Source: Flavobacterium piscis
Lineage (GTDB): Bacteria > Bacteroidota > Bacteroidia > Flavobacteriales > Flavobacteriaceae
Reading direction: 5' to 3'
NCBI RefSeq assembly: GCF_001686925.1
Contig: NZ_LVEN01000008.1
Span: 146,832-210,831, forward strand
Length of the DNA stretch: 64,000 bases
Position 1 is the stretch's first letter, and each line of letters starts with the position of its first letter. The notes under the pieces are model-generated. The model searched no databases. It was not told the DNA's origin and saw only the letters and a program-made list of their open reading frames with translations. Shown here piece by piece: positions 52,997 to 63,331 of this stretch. Made by a program: the position numbers and the translations under genes.

Positions 52997-53599
52997 TTAA
53001 AAGTCTATTTTTTGAATTTGTTTATCTTGTATTTTCGAAAATAGAATTAATCCCACAATTGCTCCAATTGTAGCAAATAACATATCCGATTGTGTATCCC
53101 AAACATATCCTTGTGTACCTAAAAAAGCATCACCACCATCTCCGGTTGCTATAGATACAAACCATTCGATAAATTCATATGCTGCACTTATAGCAAGACA
53201 AATAGATACTATAATAAAGTTGAAAAAACTTTGATTCTGGATTACCTGTTTTCGAATAAATAATTCTCTTATGATCATTGCGGGAACCAGTCCTTGGGCA
53301 AAATGACCTACTTTATCATAATTGTTTCTGCTTTGATGAAAAACTTCTTTGATGTAATCAAAAAACGGAACTTCGGCATAAGTATAATGTCCGCCAATGA
53401 ACAGAATGATACAATGAATGAGTATTAAAGTATAAGTAAAATTGGTAAACCTAAATTTTTTGAAAGTGAAAGCTAAAATTAAAAATCCAATAATAGCAGG
53501 AATTACTTCCAGAAAGCAAGTAAAACCTTCTTTTGGGTTGATAACAGAGGCAAGCAGCGAAATAAAAAAAATGCTCAATAAAAAATAAATATACTTCAT
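52997..53599 (-). CDS. DUF2238 family integral membrane protein (YjdF-like)
   Basis: A 200-residue polytopic protein with about six hydrophobic segments (YIYFLLSIFFISLLASV, IPAIIGFLILAFTF, FTYTLILIHCIILFIGG and others). Family hallmarks are GGHYTYAEVPFF, the YDKVGHFAQG segment and the AYEFIEW and DTQSDM motifs. The family is broadly distributed and uncharacterised. The gene lies between ankyrin gene 2 (convergent) and the metal-efflux operon (same strand, 143 nt away), and it is likely expressed separately. Confidence 0.87.
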   Translation of the reverse strand: MKYIYFLLSIFFISLLASVINPKEGFTCFLEVIPAIIGFLILAFTFKKFRFTNFTYTLILIHCIILFIGGHYTYAEVPFFDYIKEVFHQSRNNYDKVGHFAQGLVPAMIIRELFIRKQVIQNQSFFNFIIVSICLAISAAYEFIEWFVSIATGDGGDAFLGTQGYVWDTQSDMLFATIGAIVGLILFSKIQDKQIQKIDF

Positions 53600-53742
53600 A
53601 AGGTTTTATATGTAATAAAAATAGCACGCAAGATAATGAAGTAATATTTAGTAAAATTAAAAAAGCACCATTAAATATAATGATGCTTTCTCGTTCAAAC
53701 CTAATCAAATTAATTTAACCAATTAATCTATCTTCAATTTCT

Positions 53743-56700
53743 TTATTCGATTGGAATATGTTTTTTACGGTTGAATACCCAAAATATAATTGGGAAAACC
53801 AAAAGGGTTAAAACCGTTGCAGTTATCAATCCTCCGATAATAACAATTGCTAATGGTTTTTGAGACTCAGATCCAATTCCTGTTGAAATTGCTGCAGGCA
53901 TTAAACCAATAGACGCCATAAGCGCAGTCATTACTACGGCTCTTGTTCGGGCTTTTACCCCCATAAATATAGACTCTTCAAGAGTGAATTTTGCTTTTAA
54001 ATTATGATGAAATTCAGATATTAGAATAACTCCGTTTTGAATACAAATTCCCAGCAAGGCGATAAAACCAACTCCAGCAGAAATTCCGAAATTCATTCTG
54101 GTCAGATGCAGAGCAATAATTCCACCGATGATGGCAAACGGAACATTCGCCAGAACAAGCAATGAATCTTTAATATTTCCAAACAAAATAAATAAGAGAA
54201 CAAATATCCCAATTAAGCTTATAGGAACAACCTGAGCCAAACGCGCACTGGCACGAACCTGATTTTCAAATTCTCCTGTCCATCCCACAGTATACCCGGT
54301 TGGTAGTTTCATTTTAGCCACTTTTGCCTGCGCTTCTGCAATGGTACTTCCTAAATCACGATCACGAACAGAGAATTTTACTCCAATAAAACGTTTGGTA
54401 TTATCTCTGTAGATAAATGCCGGTCCCGTTATGGTTTTTAAATCAGAGATTTCTTTTAACGGAATTTTAATTCCACTAATAGTTGGAACCTTAAGTTCGG
54501 CAATATCATTTTCATCTTTACGATATTCCTTAGAAAAACGAACTCTGACATCAAATTTTTTATCATCTTCATATTTTTCTGTTGCTGTTTTTCCTCCAAA
54601 AGCTAATTCTAAAACTGCCTGCGCATCACTTAATGTTACTCCGTAAGCCGCCATCTTATCTCTGTCTAATACAACACTAATTTCAGGCTGACCAACATTT
54701 CGTAAAATTCCGGCATCTTTTATACCGGGAATGTTTTTTATTTGTGCTAAAACTTCGTTTGATAACTCGTCTAATTTATCCAGATCGTCTCCGTAAATTT
54801 TAACAGCATTCGAGGCTTTAAATCCTGCAACAGATTCGGCTACGTTGTCGATTACAGGTTGCGAATAATTATAAGTAATTCCTTGGTGAACGCGTAATTT
54901 CTCATCCATTTCGTTAATTAAATCATCCATGCTAATTTTTCGTTTCCATTCTGATTTTGGTTTTAAATCAACCTGAAGCTGTATAAAACCAAATCCATTA
55001 GGGTCTGTTCCGTCATTACTTCTTCCGGTTTGCGATAAAACATTTTTTACTTCCGGAAAACTTTCGAGATCTTTTCGAATTATTGCAGCTGTTTTTACAC
55101 TTTCAGGCAATGAAGTGCTCATTGGTAATTCTGCTGTAACCCATAAAGCTCCTTCATTTAATTGAGGTAAAAATTCTGTTCCTAAAAAAGTAGCCGAAAA
55201 GAAAACCACTGCCAAAAGTGAAATGGAACCAATTAGGGTTTGTATTTTATGCTTAAAAGTCCAGGCGAAACTTTTACCTACAATGCGATCCCAGAAATTA
55301 ACAAACGGATTATTTTTTTCTTTTACATTTTTATTTAAAAGGATATGAGATAAAACAGGAACTAAAGTCAGGGTAAAAAGTAATGCACCCATTAAAGCAA
55401 AACCTAATGTATAGGCTAAGGGAGAGAACATTTTTCCTTCGACTTTCTGGAATGAGAATATAGGCAATAAGGCTGTAATAATAATAAGTTTAGAAAAGAA
55501 GATGGCTTTACCCATTTCGGCTCCGGTTTTCTTAATTAAACTTCCCTTGGCGATTTTATTATACGCCGTCATTCCTAATTGGTGCGCCCTTTGATCTAAT
55601 ACCACAAATAATCCTTCGACCATAACTACGGCACCATCAATAATAATCCCGAAATCGACCGCACCCAAACTCAATAAGTTGGCGCTCATTCCCATCATTT
55701 TTAAACATAAAAAGGCAAATAATAAAGAGAGCGGAATAACAATCGAAACGGTAAAAGTAGTTCTCCAGTCGGCCATAAATAGGAACACAACACAGGTAAC
55801 CAGAATAATACCTTCAAATAAATTATGCATTACAGTTTCTGTCGTGAAATTCATTAAATTATCACGATCATAAAAAGTAACTAATTTGATGTCCTTAGGA
55901 AGAATATTATCGTTTAAATCTTCTATTTTTGCTTTAATCAGTGCTAGTGTTTCCTGAGGATTTTCGCCTTTTCGCATTACAATAATACCTTCAACAACAT
56001 CATCATTTTTGCCTAATCCTGTTTGTCCAACTCTAGGCATGGCACTTTCGTAAACCGAAGCCAGATTTTTTACTAAAATTGGGTTTCCATTCGCATCATC
56101 AACAATAATATTTTCAATATCCTGAATCGATTTTAAAAGTCCAACTCCACGCACTACAAATGCCTGGCCGTTTTTTTCGATAATATCACCGCCAACATTT
56201 AAATTACCACTGTTTACTGCATTATAAACCTGAAGCGGAGTGATATTGTATTTTGCTAATTTAATTGGGTCAACACCAACTTCATATGTTTTAGTCTGCC
56301 CTCCAAAAACATTCAAATCAGCAACACCGGGAACAGAACGAAGCTGTTTGTCGATCACCCAGTTTTGGTAGGTTAGTAATTCTCTACTGTCTCTGCTGTC
56401 ACTTTTTACAATGTATCTGAAAATTTCACCGGTTGGCCCGTAAGGCGGCTGAACATCCGGCTCTACATCATCCGGAAGTGAAACATTTTTTAGTAAGTTA
56501 TTGACCTGCAAACGTGCAAAAGTATCATCGACACCATCATCAAAAATAATTTTAATAACAGATAATCCAAACATTGTAATACTGCGAACACTTGTCTTTT
56601 TCTGAACCGAGTTCATCGAGATTTCGATTGGTGAGGTTACAAAACGCTCAACTTCTTCGGCGCTTTTTCCGTTCCATTGTGTAATGATGATGATTTGAGT

Positions 56701-56841
56701 ATTGGTTACGTCAGGAAATGCGTCAATAGGCATATTCTTGAAAGAAATAAACCCGGCAACAGCCAATAATCCTACCCAAAAAAAGGTAAATGCTTTATTC
56801 TTAAGCGAAAAAGCAATAATATTTCTTATGAATTTGTTCAT
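53743..56841 (-). CDS. Heavy-metal efflux RND pump (CzcA/CusA family)
   Basis: A 1032-residue inner-membrane proton antiporter of the HME-RND family. It has the usual two-fold arrangement of 12 helices with two large periplasmic loops. The transmembrane-4 motif reads DFGIIIDGAVVMVEG with Asp396, Asp402 and Glu409, the CzcA-type (Zn/Co/Cd) proton-relay pattern rather than the CusA Cu/Ag one; the usual Asn after the Glu is Gly. FFVGFNVGLIA-type first-helix sequence and FDDGVDDTFARLQVNN are also typical. It is the last gene of the efflux operon, 3 nt after the adaptor gene. Metal specificity is inferred from the motif. Confidence 0.94.
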   Translation of the reverse strand: MNKFIRNIIAFSLKNKAFTFFWVGLLAVAGFISFKNMPIDAFPDVTNTQIIIITQWNGKSAEEVERFVTSPIEISMNSVQKKTSVRSITMFGLSVIKIIFDDGVDDTFARLQVNNLLKNVSLPDDVEPDVQPPYGPTGEIFRYIVKSDSRDSRELLTYQNWVIDKQLRSVPGVADLNVFGGQTKTYEVGVDPIKLAKYNITPLQVYNAVNSGNLNVGGDIIEKNGQAFVVRGVGLLKSIQDIENIIVDDANGNPILVKNLASVYESAMPRVGQTGLGKNDDVVEGIIVMRKGENPQETLALIKAKIEDLNDNILPKDIKLVTFYDRDNLMNFTTETVMHNLFEGIILVTCVVFLFMADWRTTFTVSIVIPLSLLFAFLCLKMMGMSANLLSLGAVDFGIIIDGAVVMVEGLFVVLDQRAHQLGMTAYNKIAKGSLIKKTGAEMGKAIFFSKLIIITALLPIFSFQKVEGKMFSPLAYTLGFALMGALLFTLTLVPVLSHILLNKNVKEKNNPFVNFWDRIVGKSFAWTFKHKIQTLIGSISLLAVVFFSATFLGTEFLPQLNEGALWVTAELPMSTSLPESVKTAAIIRKDLESFPEVKNVLSQTGRSNDGTDPNGFGFIQLQVDLKPKSEWKRKISMDDLINEMDEKLRVHQGITYNYSQPVIDNVAESVAGFKASNAVKIYGDDLDKLDELSNEVLAQIKNIPGIKDAGILRNVGQPEISVVLDRDKMAAYGVTLSDAQAVLELAFGGKTATEKYEDDKKFDVRVRFSKEYRKDENDIAELKVPTISGIKIPLKEISDLKTITGPAFIYRDNTKRFIGVKFSVRDRDLGSTIAEAQAKVAKMKLPTGYTVGWTGEFENQVRASARLAQVVPISLIGIFVLLFILFGNIKDSLLVLANVPFAIIGGIIALHLTRMNFGISAGVGFIALLGICIQNGVILISEFHHNLKAKFTLEESIFMGVKARTRAVVMTALMASIGLMPAAISTGIGSESQKPLAIVIIGGLITATVLTLLVFPIIFWVFNRKKHIPIE

Positions 56842-56844
56842 GTC

Positions 56845-57930
56845 TTATTCGTTTAAAGCGCGATAAATAAATAACTGATTATTGGTAATGACTTTTTCGT
56901 TCTCCTTTAAACCGCTTGATATATATGTAATATCTCCAACTACTCTGTAAACCTCGACTTGTCTGGTTTCGATGTTATTACGATCTTTAAAAATCATTAC
57001 AAAGTTTTTACTTTTATCAAAAACAATCGCTTTACTAGGCACGGCTATCATTGACTCTCCTTCATTATAAGATAATTTGATATTGGCATTCATATCAGGC
57101 TTTAGCATATACTCCGGATTTTGCAATTTTATACGTGCTTGCATCGCTTTTGTTTCCGGATCAATAACGTTGAAGATTTTATCCACTTTTCCTTTAAAAA
57201 CTTTATCAGGATAACTTAATGTGGTAACATCAGCATCAATACCCAATTTTACTTTATTTATGTCAATTTCATTAATATTCGCTAATGCCCAAACTTCGCT
57301 AATCTCAGCAATATCAAATATATTTTCAGAACGGTCATTTCGCAAAAGCATATCCTGATTGATACTTTTTTGAATGATAAAACCACTAATTGGCGCAGTT
57401 ACTTCATATATTGAACCTGCTTTAATATTGTAAATTTTATAAGTTTCCTGAATTTTACTCAATTGAGATTGCGCTTTATTTACTTCAGATTTAGCCTGAA
57501 GAACATCACTTTCAGAATTTAATTTACCATCAAATAATTCCTGAGCCACTTTCATTTGATTTTTAGCTACTAATAAATCGTTTTTAGCATCTATCGACTG
57601 TTTTTCGAAATCAGCAATATCAGTACTTTTTATAGTAGCCAAAACTTGTCCCTTATGTACATAATCGCCAAGTTCTACATTTACCTTGATCACATTTCCG
57701 CCAACAAGCGGGTAAACGTCGATCATTTTATTATTATCAGCTGTAATTTTTCCGTAAAAACTCAGAACATTTTTTACAGGCTGTGTTTGAGCTTCGGCTG
57801 TAGTAGTGGTCTTTAGCATAGAATCGCTTAACGCAAAAGATGTATTGGTATCAGGATTTTCAACTTCCTTTTTGCAGCTTGCTATCAATAAACCCACAAG
57901 AGCAATTCCTATAATTAGTTTATATTTCAT
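56845..57930 (-). CDS. Efflux RND periplasmic adaptor lipoprotein (CzcB/CusB-like)
   Basis: A 361-residue membrane-fusion protein. The lipobox LIASC places the lipidated Cys at 19. The split lipoyl/barrel-sandwich halves (GDYVHKGQVLATI and YEVTAPISGFIIQK) flank a coiled-coil hairpin at about 115-165, followed by beta-barrel and membrane-proximal domains. It bridges the CzcA-like pump and the outer-membrane factor. No His-rich metal-binding N-terminus is seen. Very short gaps to both neighbours (11 and 3 nt) show one transcript. Confidence 0.92.
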   Translation of the reverse strand: MKYKLIIGIALVGLLIASCKKEVENPDTNTSFALSDSMLKTTTTAEAQTQPVKNVLSFYGKITADNNKMIDVYPLVGGNVIKVNVELGDYVHKGQVLATIKSTDIADFEKQSIDAKNDLLVAKNQMKVAQELFDGKLNSESDVLQAKSEVNKAQSQLSKIQETYKIYNIKAGSIYEVTAPISGFIIQKSINQDMLLRNDRSENIFDIAEISEVWALANINEIDINKVKLGIDADVTTLSYPDKVFKGKVDKIFNVIDPETKAMQARIKLQNPEYMLKPDMNANIKLSYNEGESMIAVPSKAIVFDKSKNFVMIFKDRNNIETRQVEVYRVVGDITYISSGLKENEKVITNNQLFIYRALNE

Positions 57931-57941
57931 TTTGATTAGTT

Positions 57942-59186
57942 TTAAAATAAATCTTTGTTGATGGTACTATTTAATTCTTCGCCAGAAAGCACTACTTTTT
58001 TCTTCAATTCATTTATTTGAATAGAAGCCTGATTATAACTTTCCATAAAATCAGTAAATTCCAGTAGACTGATATTTCGTTTTTGAAAGTTGGTCAGGAT
58101 TCCGTTGTAAACCGCTTCGAAGTCTGAATTAACAGTAGGTTTTATCACCACATAGTTTTTGCGGGATTCATCCCATTTGTTCCATGCCGACGTAATTTCG
58201 GTTTGCAATTGCAGGTCAAAATTTTGTTTTTCAATTTTTGATTGTTCTAAAATGGTTTGAGCATACTTGATATTTCCTTTGTTTTTGTTCCAAAGAGGCA
58301 ACGGAATCCCAAGAGTCAAATTAGCTTCTTTATTAAAAGCTCCGCTTCGTTGATCGTAATTGGCACCAACCGTTATATCCGGAATCGAAAGAGATTTTTG
58401 CCACTTTACGTTGATTTCGTTTGATTCAATATCCTTTTGCTTTGCTAAATAATCTGGACGATTGGCAATTGCTTCATCCTGAAAAGTTTTAAGTTCAAAC
58501 GGAATTGTTACCAGATATTTATTAAATTCTTCTTTAGAAATATCAGGAACAATACTTTCAGTCGAATTCAACAATAGTTTTAAGTTTGCTTCTTCTTCTA
58601 TATTTTCATTTATAACTTCCATACGTTCATTTTTAAAATTCAAATACAGCGATTGTAAACGAACAAGATCTCTTAAGGGAATATTTCCTTTTTGTACCTG
58701 AACAGAATAAGAGTTAATCAAATCCTCAATATGGGCAAGTTGATTGTCTGTAGTTTCAAGACTTTTTTTGTTGTAGTATACTGTAAAAAAGCTCTTTCGT
58801 AGTTGCAGTTTTAAAGTTCTTAATAAATCATTAAACTGTAATTCGGCTAATTTTTCATTGGTTTGAGCCAATTTTATTTCGTTGCGTTTTTTTCCGCCTA
58901 AATAAATGAGCTGTTCAATACCAAATGCCTTTTGTCCTTGTTTGCCAATATCAAAATATTGATTCCTTTCGGGATTGTAAGCATTCAATTCTGCTGTAAG
59001 GGAAGGATTATCCCAAATCCTGGCCTGAATTGTTAATGCTTTCGATGCATCGATGTTATATTGAGATGCCAACAAAAAAAGATTGTTTTTAAGAAATTGG
59101 CTTTCACAGTCTTGAAGGGTGACTGTTTTTTGAGCCAAAACTACCGGACCAAAAAGCACAAGTAGGAATGCACAGAGTTTTCTCAT
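57942..59186 (-). CDS. TolC-family outer-membrane factor (CzcC-like)
   Basis: A 414-residue exported protein (signal peptide ending PVVLAQ) with the duplicated outer-membrane-efflux architecture: long helical stretches (FNDLLRTLKLQLRKSFFTVYY, QSKIEKQNFDLQLQTEITSAWNKW) and the conserved GNIPLRDLVRLQ and KRNISLLEFTDF turns. It forms the exit duct of the tripartite metal pump. It is first of the structural genes, 84 nt after the sensor kinase. Confidence 0.92.
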   Translation of the reverse strand: MRKLCAFLLVLFGPVVLAQKTVTLQDCESQFLKNNLFLLASQYNIDASKALTIQARIWDNPSLTAELNAYNPERNQYFDIGKQGQKAFGIEQLIYLGGKKRNEIKLAQTNEKLAELQFNDLLRTLKLQLRKSFFTVYYNKKSLETTDNQLAHIEDLINSYSVQVQKGNIPLRDLVRLQSLYLNFKNERMEVINENIEEEANLKLLLNSTESIVPDISKEEFNKYLVTIPFELKTFQDEAIANRPDYLAKQKDIESNEINVKWQKSLSIPDITVGANYDQRSGAFNKEANLTLGIPLPLWNKNKGNIKYAQTILEQSKIEKQNFDLQLQTEITSAWNKWDESRKNYVVIKPTVNSDFEAVYNGILTNFQKRNISLLEFTDFMESYNQASIQINELKKKVVLSGEELNSTINKDLF

Positions 59187-59270
59187 TGTATTATTTTTAA
59201 TTATACAAAGATGATAGCGCCAGACTTTAAGACACCTTAAAATCTACCTTAAAAAAACCTTAAAAATAAT

Positions 59271-60632
59271 TTACAAATGAAAAATTAATTGAAATAAATT
59301 CGTGTTTTTGGTTGGAACACTGTAGGTTATGGTTGCTTTGTGTAGTGTTAAGATACGCTGCACAATACGCAAACCAAGGCCAAAGCCCGAAGTTCCTTTT
59401 GAATTTTTGCCACGCATAAAAGGCTGAAAAAGAAGTTTTTGTTCGTTTTCGCTTAGCGTGTCTCCAGTGTTTGAAATAGAAATGATTAAGTTATTATCCT
59501 GAGTGCTAATAATAACTTTAGCTTGCTTGTTGTCAGAGTATACGCAAGCATTTTTAAGAACATTGCTAATAGCAATTTCTAATAAGTTTTTATTCCCGTT
59601 TATTTCTAATGCAGTATCCAGATCGTCATTTACTTCTATTTCAAATAAAATTACAAATTCAGGATAGCTTTTATTTAAATTTTCAATAGCCGAAAATAAA
59701 ATTTCATCCATACGATGTACTTCATTCTTTTCATGTTTTTTATTATCTATTTTGGATAGAATCAACAGTGAATTAATCAATTCCGTTAATTGATTTACAT
59801 CAGATAAAATATTGATCAAAAAACTCTTTCTCTCATTGCTGGTTTTAGTATCAGCAATTACATTTTCTATTTGCGAAGTAATTCTGGATAGCGGAGTTCT
59901 AAGTTCGTGAGAAGCATGTGCAGTAAATTCTTTTTGCCTTTGGTACGAGATTTCAATCCTGTCCATCATAAAATTGAATTCGTTCGCAATCAAATCAATT
60001 TCATCTTTATTGCTTTTTGATGCTACACGAGTACCAAGATTATTCTCGTTTATATTTTTTATTTTTTGATGGAAAGCATTTAAGGGACTCATTAATTTTT
60101 TTACCGTAATAGAGGTAATTACCCAACAAATACAAGTAAAAAGAATATAAGATACCACCAGAGTATATCGCAAAAAAAGCAATCTTCGTTGACCAAAATT
60201 ATCTGTTGCTGATATTAAGGCATAAAAATCCTTGTCTTTAGTATCGTAAAAAACACCATAAACCTCATAGTTTCCTTGTTTTTTAAAAAACGTCTTATTC
60301 TTTTTTAAATATTTTAAATCATCAATCGACCATTTAATTTTAGCATCATCGATACTACTATAGATAAGTTTATAATTAGAATCAAAGACTAATGTTTTCT
60401 CGTCATACAGTTTATTAATCGAATTTTGGTCAATCATCTTCAAAAGCTGATTGTCTATTTCTTTAACATTTACCAAAAGTTTAATGTTCGAAAGTGCTTT
60501 AATTTCAAGACGATCCCTGAATTCATCTTTTCTGAAATTAGAATATAAAACAAATATCAAAGTAGAAGCCAACCCAAAAAGGATTGTAAATAATAAACTT
60601 ACTAAAAGTGATATTCGATTTTTTAATGTCAT
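59271..60632 (-). CDS. Membrane sensor histidine kinase of the metal-efflux operon
   Basis: A 453-residue two-helix sensor: TM1 at about 9-31, a periplasmic domain to about 148, TM2 at about 150-175, HAMP at about 178-228, HisKA with HASHELRTPLSRI (His242), N-box SNVLKNACVYS and G2 GFGLGLRI. The periplasmic part is rich in Lys/Asp but has no clear metal-site motif. Its start overlaps the response regulator by 4 nt (ATGA). By context it senses metal excess and acts through that regulator. Confidence 0.92.
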   Translation of the reverse strand: MTLKNRISLLVSLLFTILFGLASTLIFVLYSNFRKDEFRDRLEIKALSNIKLLVNVKEIDNQLLKMIDQNSINKLYDEKTLVFDSNYKLIYSSIDDAKIKWSIDDLKYLKKNKTFFKKQGNYEVYGVFYDTKDKDFYALISATDNFGQRRLLFLRYTLVVSYILFTCICWVITSITVKKLMSPLNAFHQKIKNINENNLGTRVASKSNKDEIDLIANEFNFMMDRIEISYQRQKEFTAHASHELRTPLSRITSQIENVIADTKTSNERKSFLINILSDVNQLTELINSLLILSKIDNKKHEKNEVHRMDEILFSAIENLNKSYPEFVILFEIEVNDDLDTALEINGNKNLLEIAISNVLKNACVYSDNKQAKVIISTQDNNLIISISNTGDTLSENEQKLLFQPFMRGKNSKGTSGFGLGLRIVQRILTLHKATITYSVPTKNTNLFQLIFHL

Positions 60633-61309
60633 TCCTTTTCGCTCAAATAATATCCGTAACCCACCTTGGTCCGAATAAGTTTTGTTTCGTGGTCTTTATC
60701 TATTTTTTTTCTCAAAAAATTAATGTAAACCTCAATCGTATTCTGATTCGTTTCGATATGATAATCCCAAAGTTTTTCGGCTATAAACTGCTTCGATAAT
60801 ACTTTTCCTTTGGCTAGAGCCAAAATCAAAATGAGTTTAAATTCCTTTGGCGTCAGTTTGATCTCTTCGCCTGAACGGAAAACTTTCATGTCATCCTCCA
60901 GAATTTCTAAATCCTGAATAGTTATTTTTTTCTCTGTTTGTTGCGGAATTTCTTTTCGTCTTAGCAAAGATGAAATTCGGGCATACAACTCTTTAAAATG
61001 AAAAGGTTTTACCAAATAATCATCTGCGCCATTATCAAAAGAAGATAATTTATCGTCAATTTCGCTAAAAGCAGTTAGCATAATGATAGGTGTTTTTTTA
61101 TCAACTTCACGAATACCTTTGCAAACTTCAATTCCGTTACTACCAGGAACATTGATATCAAGGATTATTAAATCATAATCGTAAGGAAAATACTTTTTTA
61201 ATAATAAAGAACCATCATAATATGGGAAACACTCGAATCCTTTTGTAGTAAAGAATGCTGAGATTTCTTTAGATAAAGTAAAATCGTCTTCGAGTAATAA
61301 TATCTTCAT
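60629..61309 (-). CDS. OmpR-family response regulator of the metal-efflux operon
   Basis: A 226-residue regulator: receiver domain with LLLEDD, phospho-acceptor Asp51 in LIILDINVPG and the Lys in LVKPFHFKELYAR, followed by an OmpR/PhoB winged helix at about 128-224 (KLTPKEFKLILIL, NTIEVYINFLRKKID, IRTKVGYGYYL). First gene of the five-gene operon that continues with kinase, CzcC-, CzcB- and CzcA-like genes. Autoregulation from a promoter just upstream (61310-61372) is likely but no site could be defined. Confidence 0.94.
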   Translation of the reverse strand: MKILLLEDDFTLSKEISAFFTTKGFECFPYYDGSLLLKKYFPYDYDLIILDINVPGSNGIEVCKGIREVDKKTPIIMLTAFSEIDDKLSSFDNGADDYLVKPFHFKELYARISSLLRRKEIPQQTEKKITIQDLEILEDDMKVFRSGEEIKLTPKEFKLILILALAKGKVLSKQFIAEKLWDYHIETNQNTIEVYINFLRKKIDKDHETKLIRTKVGYGYYLSEKE

Positions 61310-61372
61310 GCAGTTTTATATTTGCAAATTCAGCTATTATTAATAACCGAATTTGCGTTTTTTAATCAGTTC

Positions 61373-62461
61373 TTATTTAAAATAAGAAAAAGTTTCATTG
61401 TTTTCAATTTTCAGTAATGATTCATAAATTAACTGAATCACATTTTCAACATCTTCTCTGTGAACCATTTCTACTGTAGTATGCATATAACGAAGGGGTA
61501 AAGAAATCAGTGCCGATGCAACTCCACCATTACTATAAGCAAAAGCATCAGTGTCAGTTCCTGTTGCACGTGATGTAGCATGACGTTGAAACGGAATTTT
61601 ATTCTCTTCGGCAGTATCAACAATCAGATCACGTAATTTATTTTGTACCGCAGGAGCATAAGCAATAACAGGACCTTTCCCCATTTTTAAATCACCCTCT
61701 ACTTTTTTATCAATCATTGGTGTAGTGGTATCATGACAAACATCAGTAACAATGGCAACATTAGGTTTGATAGTCTGAGCGATCATTTCGGCACCACGAA
61801 GACCAATTTCTTCCTGAACAGAATTCACGATATACAAACCAAACGGAAGTGTTTTTTTGTTTTCGTGAAGTAAACGGGCTACTTCAGCAATCATAAATCC
61901 GCCCATTCTGTTGTCAATAGCACGACAGACAAATTTATTTTCGTTTAAGACCATAAATTCGTCAGGATAAGTAATTACACAACCAACATGTACACCCATT
62001 TCCAAAACTTGTTCTTTCGTTTCGCAACCCAAATCAATAAAAATATTGCTGATTTTTGGAGCTTCTTCCTTGTCACGCAAACGTGTGTGAATTGCCGGCC
62101 AGCCAAAAACACCTTTTACAATACCTTTTTTAGTATGAATATGAACCCTCTTTGATGGGGCGATCTGATGATCTGATCCGCCATTTCTAATAACATATAA
62201 TAAACCATCATCAGTAATATAATTCACGTACCACGAGATTTCATCGGCATGACCTTCGATAACAACCTTAAAGGGCGCATCAGGATTAATAACCCCCACA
62301 GCAGTTCCGTAAGTATCCGTTATAAAAGTATCTACATAAGGTTTTAAATAATTCATCCAAAGTTTTTGCCCTTCGCTTTCATATCCGGTAGGAGAGGCAT
62401 TATTTAGGTAGCTTTCCAGGAAAGCAATCGAGGTATCTTTTAAGATAGATTCTGTGCTCAT
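61373..62461 (-). CDS. M42 family metallo-aminopeptidase
   Basis: A 362-residue cytosolic di-zinc peptidase (tetrahedral aminopeptidase/glutamyl aminopeptidase type). Metal-binding residues lie in VIEGHADEISWY, CRAIDNRMGG, SVQEEIGLRGA and VTDVCHDTT, and the C-terminal RYMHTTVEM supplies the last His. M42 enzymes trim small peptides after proteasome- or protease-mediated degradation. The gene is monocistronic and divergent from the DUF4294 gene. Confidence 0.94.
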   Translation of the reverse strand: MSTESILKDTSIAFLESYLNNASPTGYESEGQKLWMNYLKPYVDTFITDTYGTAVGVINPDAPFKVVIEGHADEISWYVNYITDDGLLYVIRNGGSDHQIAPSKRVHIHTKKGIVKGVFGWPAIHTRLRDKEEAPKISNIFIDLGCETKEQVLEMGVHVGCVITYPDEFMVLNENKFVCRAIDNRMGGFMIAEVARLLHENKKTLPFGLYIVNSVQEEIGLRGAEMIAQTIKPNVAIVTDVCHDTTTPMIDKKVEGDLKMGKGPVIAYAPAVQNKLRDLIVDTAEENKIPFQRHATSRATGTDTDAFAYSNGGVASALISLPLRYMHTTVEMVHREDVENVIQLIYESLLKIENNETFSYFK

Positions 62462-62542
62462 AAAAATATTTTTTTGCTAAATTATAAATTTGGTATTAGA
62501 GTTGTATATAAATATATAATTTTACACTTAAATTATGATTCA

Positions 62543-63223
62543 ATGAGATTCACATACTGCATTTTATTCTTGATATTGATTTCGTTAACAAGTCAGGCTC
62601 AGGTTACGCCCAAAGAAAACCAACAAATGGGTTATATATTAACTGAGCAAGACTCTATTTTAAACGATACAATTCAATTGCCCGAGATTATTATTTCGAA
62701 AGAAAAACTCGATCCCGAAGCGCAAAAGCAATTTTTAATCCTTCAAAACAGGGTTTATAAAGTGTATCCCTACGCAAAACTTGCCGCAGATCGATTGACG
62801 GCTCTAAATAACGGAATGGCACGTTTGAAAACCAACCGCGAAAAGAAAAAATACTTTAAAATAGTAGAAGACTACCTTAATAATGAATTCGAAGCAAGGC
62901 TTAAAAAGCTTTCCCGAAAGCAAGGTCAAATTCTGGTTAAGCTTGTTCACAGGCAAACCGGCATTACAACCTATGAATTAATCAAAACCCTAAAAAGCGG
63001 TTTCAAAGCCTTTGTATCCAACACAACAGCCAATTTATTCGACATTAGCCTAAAAACCGAATACAAACCCTACGAAGTCAACGAAGACTACCTAATAGAA
63101 ACAATTTTGTTACGTGCCTTCGAATCCGGTCGCTTGGCAAATCAAAAATCTGCAAATCCTGTAAACTATGACGATCTAATGAATCATTGGGAAGCAAGAG
63201 CAAAGACACTCAATAAAAAATAA
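62543..63223 (+). CDS. DUF4294 domain-containing exported protein
   Basis: A 226-residue protein with a signal peptide (CILFLILISLTSQAQ) and a basic, helical DUF4294 domain at about 60-200: VYKVYPYAKLAADRL, KKYFKIVEDYLNNEFEARL and KLVHRQTGITTYELIK. The family is limited to Bacteroidota and uncharacterised. I start at MRFTYC, directly before the signal peptide; the frame is open 23 codons further upstream but without plausible coding character. Confidence 0.87.
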   Translation: MRFTYCILFLILISLTSQAQVTPKENQQMGYILTEQDSILNDTIQLPEIIISKEKLDPEAQKQFLILQNRVYKVYPYAKLAADRLTALNNGMARLKTNREKKKYFKIVEDYLNNEFEARLKKLSRKQGQILVKLVHRQTGITTYELIKTLKSGFKAFVSNTTANLFDISLKTEYKPYEVNEDYLIETILLRAFESGRLANQKSANPVNYDDLMNHWEARAKTLNKK

Positions 63224-63252
63224 CCTTCCTATATATAAGGTAAGATTTAATG

Positions 63253-63287
63253 AACCCGGCAGTTTCCTAAATTCTGCCGGGTTTATT
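63253..63287 (+). terminator. Rho-independent terminator after the DUF4294 gene
   Basis: AACCCGGCAG (63253-63262) pairs perfectly with CTGCCGGGTT (63274-63283) and is followed by T-rich sequence, 29 nt after the stop. Confidence 0.88.
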
Positions 63288-63331
63288 TATATATGTATAT
63301 TAAGGAAAAGCAACTTTCTCCTGCTGAACGA

